NCBI GenBank assembly: GCA_045577925.1
Contig: JAZNJH010000020.1
Coordinates: 1-49,958, forward strand
Source: UBA4717 sp045577925
Lineage (GTDB): Bacteria > Bacillota > Clostridia > Oscillospirales > CAG-272
Length of the DNA stretch: 49,958 nt
Direction: 5' to 3'
A program made the position numbers and the translations under genes. Each line of letters opens with the position of its first letter. Positions within the stretch are counted from its first letter, which is position 1. Below the pieces are notes generated by a model. That model was given only the letters and a program-made list of their open reading frames with translations. It had not been told where the DNA came from and did not search any database. This document shows, one piece after another, positions 25,808 to 33,065 of this stretch.

Positions 25808-25836
25808 TTGACGAAAGCGCGCATATCTGCTATAAT
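25808..25836 (+). promoter_or_regulatory. Transposase promoter
   Basis: TTGACG and a consensus TATAAT are 17 bases apart. The leader that follows, up to the transposase, is about 200 bases long and contains a terminator-like hairpin. Confidence 0.75.
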
Positions 25837-25929
25837 GAAGTCGTAACGAGCAGAACCCCGCCTATCTGCTTATTTCAGAATTTGCAAACATTTCAGAAGT
25901 AAAAACCATAACGACGTTCAAATTATTGT

Positions 25930-25972
25930 GAGAAAAGCAATCGCCGCGGCGCGATACGACTTTTCTCTTTTT
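25930..25972 (+). terminator. Terminator-like hairpin in the transposase leader
   Basis: GAGAAAAG and CTTTTCTC enclose a GC-rich inner stem (ATCG-CCGCGGCG-CGAT) and are followed by TTTTTG. It lies between the promoter and the coding region, where it would cut most transcripts short. Confidence 0.65.
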
Positions 25973-26187
25973 GTTTTCCGACACGTTTATACAAAGTTTT
26001 ACAAAGAAATGGAGATGCAAACAAACATGATATTCACACCAACACCGGAGAATCCGGACAACACACCGATCATCTGAAAGCGAACCTCACTTCAGCCATC
26101 GCGAAGGTCGTTCACGAAAGCTACCCCACCGACAAATATCGCTCCCGCAAGCTCGACTTCGAAACGCTCACGCAGTTTCTCATCACG

Positions 26188-27354
26188 ATGGACGGCGGAA
26201 GCATTGCAAAGGAACTGTTATCCGCCGGACTGGATGTATCCGCGTCCGCATTCGTCCAGCGCCGAAAGCGGTTTGAGTGGCGGCATTTTGAGCGGATTTT
26301 GGAAGAATTCAACGAAATGTGCGAAGATTCTGCCACGTTCAAGGGCTACCGCGTGTTCGCCGTGGACGGTACAAGCGTGAATCTTGCACGCGATCCCAAG
26401 GCGGAGACATTCATGTTCAACGACAGCACACCGAAAGGCTACAATCAAGTTCATGTCACGCCGCTTTACGATGTGCTGAACAAAACCTACCACGATTGCT
26501 GTCTTCAGCCACAGCCGAAGCAGGATGAAATCGGTGCTTTGCAGAGTATGCTGCTCTTCAATTACACCATTCCGCGCCCATCCATCATCGTTGGCGACCG
26601 TGGATTCGAGTCTTACAACTTGTTCACCCACCTGCAAAAGGGTGAGGGGATGGAATTCCTCATCCGTGTCAAGCAGGAAAAGACTGCGATGAAGCTGATT
26701 CGCTATCTACCGATGCGGGAATTGGATGTTGATGTGAGCGGAGAGATCACGACGCGGCAGACCAAGGAGGATAAGGAAAAAGGCAGGATTTTCATACAGA
26801 CACACGCGAATCCCGACCACGAATATAGTGGTAATACCCGCGCAGGACGGTGGGACTTCCCAAGTCCATACCCGGTCAGCTTTCGTGTTGTTCGATTTCA
26901 ACTGAATACAGGCATTTACGAGACGCTGGCGACCAGCCTGCTGCGGGACAGATTCGCAATTGACGATCTGAAAGAGTTATACTACGCCCGCTGGGGAATT
27001 GAGACTGTGTTCCGGGAGATGAAGTACAACCTAGGTATTGTCAATCTGCATGGCAAGTCGATGCAATTTGCTGCGCAGGAGATTTATGCGGCGATGCTGT
27101 TGGCGAATTTCACTTCCCGCGTCGTGAATGCGGTTGTCATCGAAAAGAATACCAACACGATACATGAATATGCGGTCAACTACAAGATGGCAACCTACTT
27201 ATGCAAGCGCTTCCTGCGTGATCCGAATGCGGACGGAGATTTGCTGCTGCATGAAATCGCCAAATTTGTCGAGCCGGTGCGACCGGATAGGAGTGACGAG
27301 CGGAAGATCCAGCCGAAGTCGTTCCGAGAATTTGTGTACCGCGTTCCGGCATAA
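26188..27354 (+). CDS. IS4-family DDE transposase (5' end uncertain)
   Basis: Numbered from ATG 26188 (388 aa), D60 in A-V-D-G-T, D137 in G-D-R-G-F and Y265-x2-R268-x3-E272-x6-K279 give the DDE triad and the exact YREK signature of IS4. The start is doubtful. The same frame stays open upstream to 25912 and codes a convincing N-terminus (N-T-G-E-S-G-Q-H-T-D-H-L-K-A-N-L) without any ATG. An ATG at 26009 opens in the neighbouring frame and meets TGA at 26075-26077. A one-base deletion near 26026 would explain this: A-T-G-C-A-A-A-C-A-A-A-C plus one base would read straight into the long frame. Either the gene is frameshifted, or it uses a frameshift or a non-AUG start. Confidence 0.85.
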   Translation: MDGGSIAKELLSAGLDVSASAFVQRRKRFEWRHFERILEEFNEMCEDSATFKGYRVFAVDGTSVNLARDPKAETFMFNDSTPKGYNQVHVTPLYDVLNKTYHDCCLQPQPKQDEIGALQSMLLFNYTIPRPSIIVGDRGFESYNLFTHLQKGEGMEFLIRVKQEKTAMKLIRYLPMRELDVDVSGEITTRQTKEDKEKGRIFIQTHANPDHEYSGNTRAGRWDFPSPYPVSFRVVRFQLNTGIYETLATSLLRDRFAIDDLKELYYARWGIETVFREMKYNLGIVNLHGKSMQFAAQEIYAAMLLANFTSRVVNAVVIEKNTNTIHEYAVNYKMATYLCKRFLRDPNADGDLLLHEIAKFVEPVRPDRSDERKIQPKSFREFVYRVPA

Positions 27355-27365
27355 AATAAAAAACG

Positions 27366-27418
27366 GGGAGCACATTCGCCGTCGGTGGGAATTTTGACAG
27401 CGGATGTGCTCCCTTTTG
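27366..27418 (+). terminator. Transposase terminator
   Basis: GGGAGCACAT and ATGTGCTCCC pair perfectly and are followed by CTTTTG. It lies 12 bases after the transposase stop. Confidence 0.7.
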
Positions 27419-27670
27419 CTGTGAAATTTTTGAAATGGCGAAAATCGCGGGTTGAAGATGCGTTTTTCACAAAAAAAATGGCGTACCTGATTTATGGAAG
27501 CGGTAGTTTGATACTTTTTTGTGGAATTTCGGAAAACGGCGATTTGATACTTTCGGTTGGCGGCGTTAAGTTAAGGAAACGATCTCTGCTATTAACATGA
27601 TTCGTTGCAGAAATAAGTATTCCATAAATATGATGAATTTGTAAACATTTCAGAAAGCAGCTATCCGCTC
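27419..27670. other. Non-coding space between transposase and merR
   Basis: No supported gene is seen. Two similar short runs containing TTTGATAC occur at about 27509 and 27543. GTTAAGTTAAGG near 27565 echoes the core of the left inverted repeat in the same orientation, so it is not an internal right end. GAATTTGTAAACATTTCAG at 27635 nearly repeats a segment of the transposase leader at 25879 (one difference). Confidence 0.6.
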
Positions 27671-27701
27671 TTGACTCTATACCTGACTATAATGTTATAA
27701 T
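27671..27701 (+). promoter_or_regulatory. merR promoter with 19-base spacer
   Basis: TTGACT and TATAAT are 19 bases apart, two more than every other promoter in the window. Promoters activated by MerR proteins through DNA untwisting characteristically have 19-20-base spacers, so autoregulation by the downstream gene is likely. Confidence 0.75.
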
Positions 27702-27735
27702 AATTATACCGAATCAATCCACGTAGGTGATGAAT

Positions 27736-28845
27736 ATGCTAAAAATCGGTGAATTATCAAAAGTTTGCAATGTCAATGTCCAAACATTGCGGTATTATGA
27801 TAGAATAGGACTTCTTCGTGCAGATTTCATTGAGGAAAGCACGGGATACCGGTATTACAATCCCGAAAAAGTCAAAATATTTCAGCGAATCGAACAATTG
27901 AAACAGCTGGATTTTTCGCTTGATGAGATCCGGGAGTTCCTCAGTGTTTCTCAAGCTGAGCAATGCCGCATGTATCAATGCAAAAAGCGTATGATTCTCG
28001 ACAGTATAGGAAAAAAGCGGGATCAGGTTAAGAGAATCGATCAGTTGTGCGAAGATCCCAAAGCCGGTTACCTGCCGCTGAGCAGTCAAATTCTCAATGT
28101 TACATTTGAGGATGATCCGAAGGTGATAGGAAAATGGGAATATTGCGGTAATCTGAATCCGTCAGATGAATTTTCTGGGACGGAGCAACTAACACAATTG
28201 GATGTTCGACAGAGAGAACTGTTCTTTCTGCCGGGCGGCGGGCACGTATGGATGTATTTCTGGACAAAGGGAATTGTTTATTGTATGCTTCAGGAATTTA
28301 ATGTTCTTGTTCCAAACCATTACCGCATCTTTCGTTTTCAGGGCGAAACTTACATGAGAATCGATTGGATGACCGGCAGCTTTATCAATTCAATGTCAAA
28401 TGATATTGTCCGAATTTATCGACAGGTCGATCGTCATGAGTATTCTGAACGCGAAACACATTTATATCGAGATTCGGTGGATTTACCGTTTACTATTGAT
28501 GAGCGTGTGATCGGTGAATGGGAAACGGTAGATATAATAAATAACCTGTCTGATTTCAGCAGTAACTCGTCAGCATGGCGCAAACCACCCTTTTGGATTT
28601 CGGGACTCAAATTTTTCGAGCGGGGCATCTGTTATAAAACATATAGCACAAACGGAAGCAGATTTGATAAGGGATTCAAATATACAGCGGGAATTCTGCT
28701 GGATGAAGTACAGGAACATGCGGAGCATTATCAATTACGCACCGAAAAAGATACGGATTTTCTGATACTGGAACACAAAAGTGCGGATTATTCGTATATG
28801 GGCAAAGTATTATGTTATTATGTATTCAGGAGGAAAAAGCTATGA
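27736..28845 (+). CDS. MerR-family regulator fused to tandem lipocalin-like domains
   Basis: 369-aa protein. Residues 1-70 are the MerR winged-helix domain (K-I-G-E-L-S-K-V, T-L-R-Y-Y-D-R-I-G-L-L, G-Y-R-Y-Y), and 75-110 form the dimer helix. Two repeats of about 110 residues follow, each opening with V-I-G-K/E-W-E and ending in a Y-x-x-x-G-x-V-L/C-Y-Y-V-type strand. Such repeats resemble the lipocalin-like tail seen on some clostridial BlaR1-like proteins; this is from memory and untested. They probably bind the inducer. GTG 27727 and ATG 27730 are also in frame, but TAGGTG is best placed for 27736. Its stop overlaps the next start (ATGA). Confidence 0.85.
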   Translation: MLKIGELSKVCNVNVQTLRYYDRIGLLRADFIEESTGYRYYNPEKVKIFQRIEQLKQLDFSLDEIREFLSVSQAEQCRMYQCKKRMILDSIGKKRDQVKRIDQLCEDPKAGYLPLSSQILNVTFEDDPKVIGKWEYCGNLNPSDEFSGTEQLTQLDVRQRELFFLPGGGHVWMYFWTKGIVYCMLQEFNVLVPNHYRIFRFQGETYMRIDWMTGSFINSMSNDIVRIYRQVDRHEYSERETHLYRDSVDLPFTIDERVIGEWETVDIINNLSDFSSNSSAWRKPPFWISGLKFFERGICYKTYSTNGSRFDKGFKYTAGILLDEVQEHAEHYQLRTEKDTDFLILEHKSADYSYMGKVLCYYVFRRKKL

Positions 28846-29789
28846 AACGACTTTTTGTGGCACTGCTGTTGTCAACGATGGTGCTGACTGCCTGCGGTAA
28901 CAGTCAGCCTGTATCAAACCACAATACAACAACGATCGCAGAATCCATCGAAACCACTATGCCGACAGAGGAAGAAAAAATCAGTTCGATTGAGGATATG
29001 ACAGAGATTGACAGTATCCTGTCCGTCACAAAATTGGACGAATTCTGCACACCCGCCGAATCCGCATATAAAGTGGATTTTGAAATTAACGGTCTGAAGC
29101 GATATGCTGAAATTGCATTGCCGAATGATTATGCCGAAAAGGCATATCCGGCGGTATTGTATTTCCCCGACGTAGGCTACGGTGTCAATTATCTGGTCGA
29201 TAACTTTGCAAAAAAGGATGTAATCGTCATTCGCTTGTTTTCACGAGGTTCCAAGGATAATGAAGGAACCAAGGATTTCTGTGGAGAAGATTATGCTGAT
29301 GCCGAAATGCTGCTTGACCTGTGCCAAAGCTGCAGATTCCTAACAGATGGGGGGCTCTTCACTGCGGGAGCTGTCACTGGTACCACTTTTGCGCTTAAGC
29401 TGGCAGCAGAACATCCTGATGTGATTGCCGGCTGTGCGTTGGTGGACGCAATCTGCGATTATGAAGCCCATACGGAAGAGCAAGGCGAACAGATCAAAAA
29501 CTTATTCATTACCGTTGTCGGCTGCAGCGAAGAGAATTTGCCGGAAGAACTCGCCATGCGCTCACCCAAGAACTATTGTGAAACCATCAAAGCACCGGTG
29601 ATTCTGTTCTGTTATGAGGAATCTCCATCTGTATCGAAGTCTCAGTCAGAGATGCTGAAAGAATTGCTGGACAGTAACGGGAATGAAACGGAGCTGCACT
29701 ATCTTAATCCGGTTTCCTCTGATTTCAACGGCACAGCTTTTATGAAGCTGATACCGTGGATTAAGAATATATCAAAAAATCTGAAATGA
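28842..29789 (+). CDS. Lipoprotein with catalytically degenerate alpha/beta-hydrolase fold
   Basis: 315-aa lipoprotein: K-R at 2-3, a hydrophobic core and the lipobox L-T-A-C with C18, then a low-complexity Thr/Glu linker to about residue 55. Residues 75-315 look like a dienelactone-hydrolase-type fold: Y-P-A-V-L-Y-F-P-D near 102-110 and a nucleophile elbow at G176-A-V178-T-G180. The residue at the nucleophile position is valine, and no G-H or equivalent histidine is seen in the C-terminal strand-helix. It is therefore likely a binding or sensing protein on the outer face of the membrane. AGGAGG lies before the ATG. ATGA overlaps link it to both neighbours. Confidence 0.75.
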   Translation: MKRLFVALLLSTMVLTACGNSQPVSNHNTTTIAESIETTMPTEEEKISSIEDMTEIDSILSVTKLDEFCTPAESAYKVDFEINGLKRYAEIALPNDYAEKAYPAVLYFPDVGYGVNYLVDNFAKKDVIVIRLFSRGSKDNEGTKDFCGEDYADAEMLLDLCQSCRFLTDGGLFTAGAVTGTTFALKLAAEHPDVIAGCALVDAICDYEAHTEEQGEQIKNLFITVVGCSEENLPEELAMRSPKNYCETIKAPVILFCYEESPSVSKSQSEMLKELLDSNGNETELHYLNPVSSDFNGTAFMKLIPWIKNISKNLK

Positions 29790-31081
29790 AACGGATCTTA
29801 TGCTTGTTGCTTGCCGCTGTCATCCTTTGTAGTGTCACATCCTGCGGATCAGAGGAAATCCAAAAGCCGTATTATTTCTTCGTATACAACAGCGACAAAA
29901 TTTCAGAAAGTGATTACTCTGCAATATGCGAACTGCAGCCGTTATATCCGGATTATGAGATTGTCATGATAGATGTCACCGGACTGGACTGCGCTGAGGA
30001 GATATACAAACTTCTCATATCAGAGCGAAATCTGCGTTCGCAATCTCCATCAGGTATACAGATTTTCGGCAATCCGGCAGCTGTTCCCACGTTTGTTCTT
30101 CAGTATGAAATTGAACAGTTTGATTCATCGGGAGTGTCAAAAAGGTCACGACATGATGATTTTGTTTCGGATTATTTCTACACAAATCTCAATAATGATC
30201 CGGATGAACTTACAGAAATCAGCGCTTTTCAGTTATCCGAAAAACTGAATGATATTGATATCATCCCCGATTGGCCGGTGGTGCGCCTGCCGCTGTCACA
30301 GGGACAAATATCGGTTTTTCTTGAAAAATATCGTGAATATCTCTCTGCCATCGCAGACGAGGAGGTTGTCAACATCAGCATTGCATCACCGATTTTTCCA
30401 GTGGGATGGTACTCCGTTGCCATGGATGATGCCGGATACTTTCTTATGCGCGCCAGAGATGAATGGGGAATCCTCGACAATCTGAAATTATTCGGTACGA
30501 CAAAAGGCTACTACGCATCTTCGCTGGAGCTTGACGGAAGCTGTGAAGCGGAAAACTGGGCATATTTGACGGAGGATCACTTCTGCGAAATTTTCCATGA
30601 CAGTCATGCTGGGAAAACTGTGCTTACACAAACTGTATTCGATGGAAAAACTAAGAATGAATACCATTGTGAAGCGGTTCTGGAGGCAAAATCGATCAAT
30701 CATGTTTTATCCGGAAAGCCGTATCTTCTGAATACATTTGGATGTGAACCGGCGAAAGATATGACATCGAATATCATCACTGCAGCCTTGCGCGGATGCT
30801 GTGTAGGCTCGATTGCATCCACTACATTGATCAGCAATGTAGATATTGATTGTATGCTTCCAGCAGAAGATTATGATGTGGGGTATACCAAGTATACGCT
30901 GCTGTATGAGTATCTCCTTGCCAAAAACAGTGGTTCATCACGTACCGAAGCGTTCCATGCCGGGCAGCATCAAGTCGCAATGTCTCTTTGGCAGAATGCA
31001 GAAGTTATACATACGCATAGTTTGCAGACAAATCTGAACAATCTTCTCGGTCTTCATTATTTTGGTATCATTGAGCCGTAG
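29786..31081 (+). CDS. Lipoprotein resembling gingipain-type (C25) cysteine peptidases
   Basis: 431-aa lipoprotein with lipobox V-T-S-C (C20). The body follows the order of C25 domains: G-I-Q-I-F-G-N-P-A-A-V-P-T-F (90-103) as the Rossmann strand, F-V-S-D-Y-F-Y (126-132), D-W-P-V-V-R-L-P-L (162-170) in place of the usual V-G-R-L-P, and L-L-N-T-F-G-C (314-320) followed by a small-residue strand G-S-I-A-S-T-T. C320 is a candidate nucleophile. The matching histidine is not clear; the best site is H274 in D-S-H-A-G. The call is fold-level and tentative. There is no Shine-Dalgarno; it starts within the previous stop (ATGA) and should be coupled. Confidence 0.6.
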   Translation: MKRILCLLLAAVILCSVTSCGSEEIQKPYYFFVYNSDKISESDYSAICELQPLYPDYEIVMIDVTGLDCAEEIYKLLISERNLRSQSPSGIQIFGNPAAVPTFVLQYEIEQFDSSGVSKRSRHDDFVSDYFYTNLNNDPDELTEISAFQLSEKLNDIDIIPDWPVVRLPLSQGQISVFLEKYREYLSAIADEEVVNISIASPIFPVGWYSVAMDDAGYFLMRARDEWGILDNLKLFGTTKGYYASSLELDGSCEAENWAYLTEDHFCEIFHDSHAGKTVLTQTVFDGKTKNEYHCEAVLEAKSINHVLSGKPYLLNTFGCEPAKDMTSNIITAALRGCCVGSIASTTLISNVDIDCMLPAEDYDVGYTKYTLLYEYLLAKNSGSSRTEAFHAGQHQVAMSLWQNAEVIHTHSLQTNLNNLLGLHYFGIIEP

Positions 31082-31104
31082 AATTGATCTTACGTGCTTA
31101 TTGG

Positions 31105-31144
31105 AAAAGCCTGTGCCAGTTTTCTGAAAATGGCACAGGCTTTT
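31105..31144 (+). terminator. Terminator of the cargo operon
   Basis: AAAAGCCTGTGCCA and its exact complement pair over 14 bases, ending in TTTT. It lies 24 bases after the last cargo gene and inside the right inverted repeat. Confidence 0.85.
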
Positions 31145-31184
31145 CGTGTTACAGAGGAAGTGTTGGATGTCATGCAGTGAAGTG

Positions 31185-31220
31185 TTATCTTAATGGGAAT
31201 GGGCTTAGCTTAATGACATT
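31185..31220 (-). repeat. Right terminal inverted repeat
   Basis: Reverse complement of the left end with two differences in 36 bases; the outermost bases are CATT. Confidence 0.85.
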
Positions 31221-31232
31221 GATTGCGAGATC
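31221..31232 (+). repeat. Right 12-bp target-site duplication
   Basis: Second GATTGCGAGATC. It is followed by TCCTTTTTT, the 3' half of the split terminator. If the terminal TC/GA bases are counted in the inverted repeats instead, the duplication reads as 8 bases. Confidence 0.85.
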
Positions 31233-31273
31233 TCCTTTTTTGATGTGAAAAACTGCATAATTATAAATTATTC

Positions 31274-31302
31274 TTGCAAAATTTGTCAGCATATGATATA
31301 AT
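31274..31302 (+). promoter_or_regulatory. Promoter of the sodium symporter gene
   Basis: TTGCAA and a consensus TATAAT are 17 bases apart, with TGA before the -10 box. The leader is about 90 bases long. Confidence 0.8.
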
Positions 31303-31331
31303 TACAATAATATAGCTTGGATTAAACTGAA

Positions 31332-31378
31332 ACGTTTTCTTCGCAAGCTTGCATTTGCCGCAAACGGCAAAACGAAAC
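31332..31378 (+). other. Structured leader upstream of the symporter gene
   Basis: TTTGCCG-CAAA-CGGCAAA is a perfect 7-bp stem with a tetraloop. CGTTTT and AAAACG can close around it, and GCAAGCTTGC is a palindrome in the 5' arm. It does not match any riboswitch class I can recognise, and no terminator follows. It could be an mRNA stability or translation element. Confidence 0.5.
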
Positions 31379-31400
31379 CTAATATAAACAGGAGGCAATT

Positions 31401-32957
31401 ATGGATTCAAAAACCATGCAGATTCTTTTGGCGATGGCGATATATATGGCGGCAGTCATTATGATCGGTATTGCCTTTGCAAAGAGAGCAAACACAAATT
31501 CAGAAAACTATTATCTCGGCGGACGTTCACTCGGACCCTGGGTAACGGCGATGAGTGCCGAAGCTTCCGACATGAGCGGCTGGCTCCTTATGGGACTTCC
31601 GGGCGTTGCATACTGGTGTGGTCTGGCTGATGCGGCGTGGACAGCTATCGGTCTTGCGCTCGGTACATACCTTAACTGGCTTTTAGTTTCAAAAAGACTC
31701 CGCCGTTACAGTATCAGAGCAAACAACTCGATAACACTTCCCGAGTTTTTCTCAAACAGATTCCGCGAAAAGAAGAAGATCATTCTCACTCTTGCAGCAC
31801 TCTTTATACTTATATTCTTCACAGTATATGCGGCAAGCTGCTTTGTAACGTGCGGTAAACTCTTCTCAACGCTTTTTGGCACATCATATGTTTCTATGAT
31901 GCTCGTTGGAGCAGTATTTGTACTTGCGTATACGATCCTCGGCGGATTCTTGGCTGAAAGTGCTTCTGACTTTATGCAGAGTATCGTTATGATAGTTGCG
32001 CTTGCAACAATCGTTATAATCAGCACGATTAACGCAGGCGGTATAGGTGCGGTTGTTGAAAACGCGAAGTCTATACCCGGATTTTTAGATTTCTTCGGTC
32101 TTGCAACACCTGTGCTTGACGAAAATGGTGTTCAGCTTGTAGAAGCAGGAAAGCCTGTGTTTGGTGAGGCGACAAATTACGGACTTCTCACAATATGCTC
32201 AATGCTTGCATGGGGTCTTGGTTATTTCGGTATGCCTCAGGTCCTCTTGCGCTTTATGGCTATCCGCGAAGAAAAGGAACTCAAGATGTCAAGAAGAATA
32301 GCTATGGTATGGGTGGTTATCTCCCTTGCTGTTGCAGTGTTTATCGGTATCGTCGGAAGACAGATCGCAGGAACGGAACACCTTACTGCAACTTCTGCTG
32401 AAAATATTTTCATTACCCTTGCGACGAGCTCGCTTCCTGCAATACTTGCAGGCTTTGTAATGGCAGGTATACTTGCTGCGACGATAAGCTCGTCAGACTC
32501 GTATCTGCTTATTGCTGCTTCGGCTCTTGCAAAAAACATCTATCAGGGTGTTATCAACAAAAAAGCAAGCGACAAGTCGGTTATGATAGTATCGAGAATC
32601 ACTCTTCTCGTTATTGCAGTTATTGCGGCTATTATAGCACTTGACGAAAATAGCATCATCTTCAAGGTGGTATCGTTCGCGTGGGCAGGATTCGGCGCAA
32701 CGTTCGGACCGATTATGCTTTTCTCGCTATTCTGGAAGAGAACAACAAGAGTAGGAGCTATTGCCGGTATGGTAAGCGGTGCTGCTATGGTATTCATCTG
32801 GAAGCTTGGTATAAGCAAGCTTGGCGGAGCATTTGCGATATACGAACTTCTTCCCGCATTTATAATTTCTTCGATATTTATAATTGTGGTTTCACTTATT
32901 ACTCCTAAGCCCTCTATTGAAATACAAGAGGATTTTGATGTTGTAAGTGCAAAGTAA
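31401..32957 (+). CDS. Sodium:solute symporter, PutP-like
   Basis: 518-aa member of the SSS family with about 13 spans. Y-Y-L-G-G-R-S-L-G-P-W-V-T-A-M-S-A-E-A-S-D-M-S-G-W near residues 37-60 and the later A-T-I-S-S-S-D-S-Y-L block (near 355) are the conserved sodium-site regions of the PutP subgroup, and A-G-F-G-A-T-F-G-P near 425 is typical as well. Proline is the textbook substrate. Here the next genes are a GntR regulator and KDPG/KDG genes, so a sugar acid or other solute cannot be excluded. AGGAGG precedes the ATG. Confidence 0.92.
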   Translation: MDSKTMQILLAMAIYMAAVIMIGIAFAKRANTNSENYYLGGRSLGPWVTAMSAEASDMSGWLLMGLPGVAYWCGLADAAWTAIGLALGTYLNWLLVSKRLRRYSIRANNSITLPEFFSNRFREKKKIILTLAALFILIFFTVYAASCFVTCGKLFSTLFGTSYVSMMLVGAVFVLAYTILGGFLAESASDFMQSIVMIVALATIVIISTINAGGIGAVVENAKSIPGFLDFFGLATPVLDENGVQLVEAGKPVFGEATNYGLLTICSMLAWGLGYFGMPQVLLRFMAIREEKELKMSRRIAMVWVVISLAVAVFIGIVGRQIAGTEHLTATSAENIFITLATSSLPAILAGFVMAGILAATISSSDSYLLIAASALAKNIYQGVINKKASDKSVMIVSRITLLVIAVIAAIIALDENSIIFKVVSFAWAGFGATFGPIMLFSLFWKRTTRVGAIAGMVSGAAMVFIWKLGISKLGGAFAIYELLPAFIISSIFIIVVSLITPKPSIEIQEDFDVVSAK

Positions 32958-32962
32958 CAAAC

Positions 32963-32993
32963 AAAAACTCTCCGGTTTTCCGGAGAGTTTTTT
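32963..32993 (+). terminator. Terminator of the symporter gene
   Basis: AACTCTCCGG, a TTTT loop and CCGGAGAGTT followed by further Ts. Confidence 0.9.
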
Positions 32994-33004
32994 GCTTCGG
33001 GTAG

Positions 33005-33033
33005 TTGACTTTTGTAATTGGCTGTTATATAAT
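33005..33033 (+). promoter_or_regulatory. Promoter of the GntR regulator gene
   Basis: TTGACT and TATAAT are separated by exactly 17 bases. Confidence 0.8.
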
Positions 33034-33065
33034 CTTATTTAGAATATTATGGAAAGGTAAAGGCT

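Larger units (their letters stand above)
25693..31220 (+). mobile_element. 5.5-kb IS4-family transposon with cargo operon
   Basis: The element is bounded by 36-base inverted repeats matching at 34 positions and by a 12-base direct repeat of target DNA. Inside are an IS4-type transposase and a merR-lipoprotein-lipoprotein operon, all on one strand. Base composition is visibly more GC-rich in the transposase part than in the surrounding genes. No second pair of ends was found around the transposase alone, so the cargo appears to move with it. This is the layout of an insertion sequence carrying passenger genes. Joining the flanks restores AAAAAAGGAGAT-TGCGAG-ATCTCCTTTTTT, an intact terminator. 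Confidence 0.85.

Noticed and set aside
27555..27580. Internal transposon end near GTTAAGTTAAGG, which would separate transposase from cargo
   Set aside because: It is in the same orientation as the left end and matches only about ten bases, so it cannot be the right end of a solo element.
25671..31240. Reading the target duplication as 8 bases (TTGCGAGA)
   Set aside because: Possible only if TC/GA are assigned to the inverted repeats. The full direct repeat is 12 bases, which fits the IS4 group better.
31303..31400. Known riboswitch upstream of the symporter
   Set aside because: No consensus core of a class I know, and no terminator or ribosome-site switch is visible.
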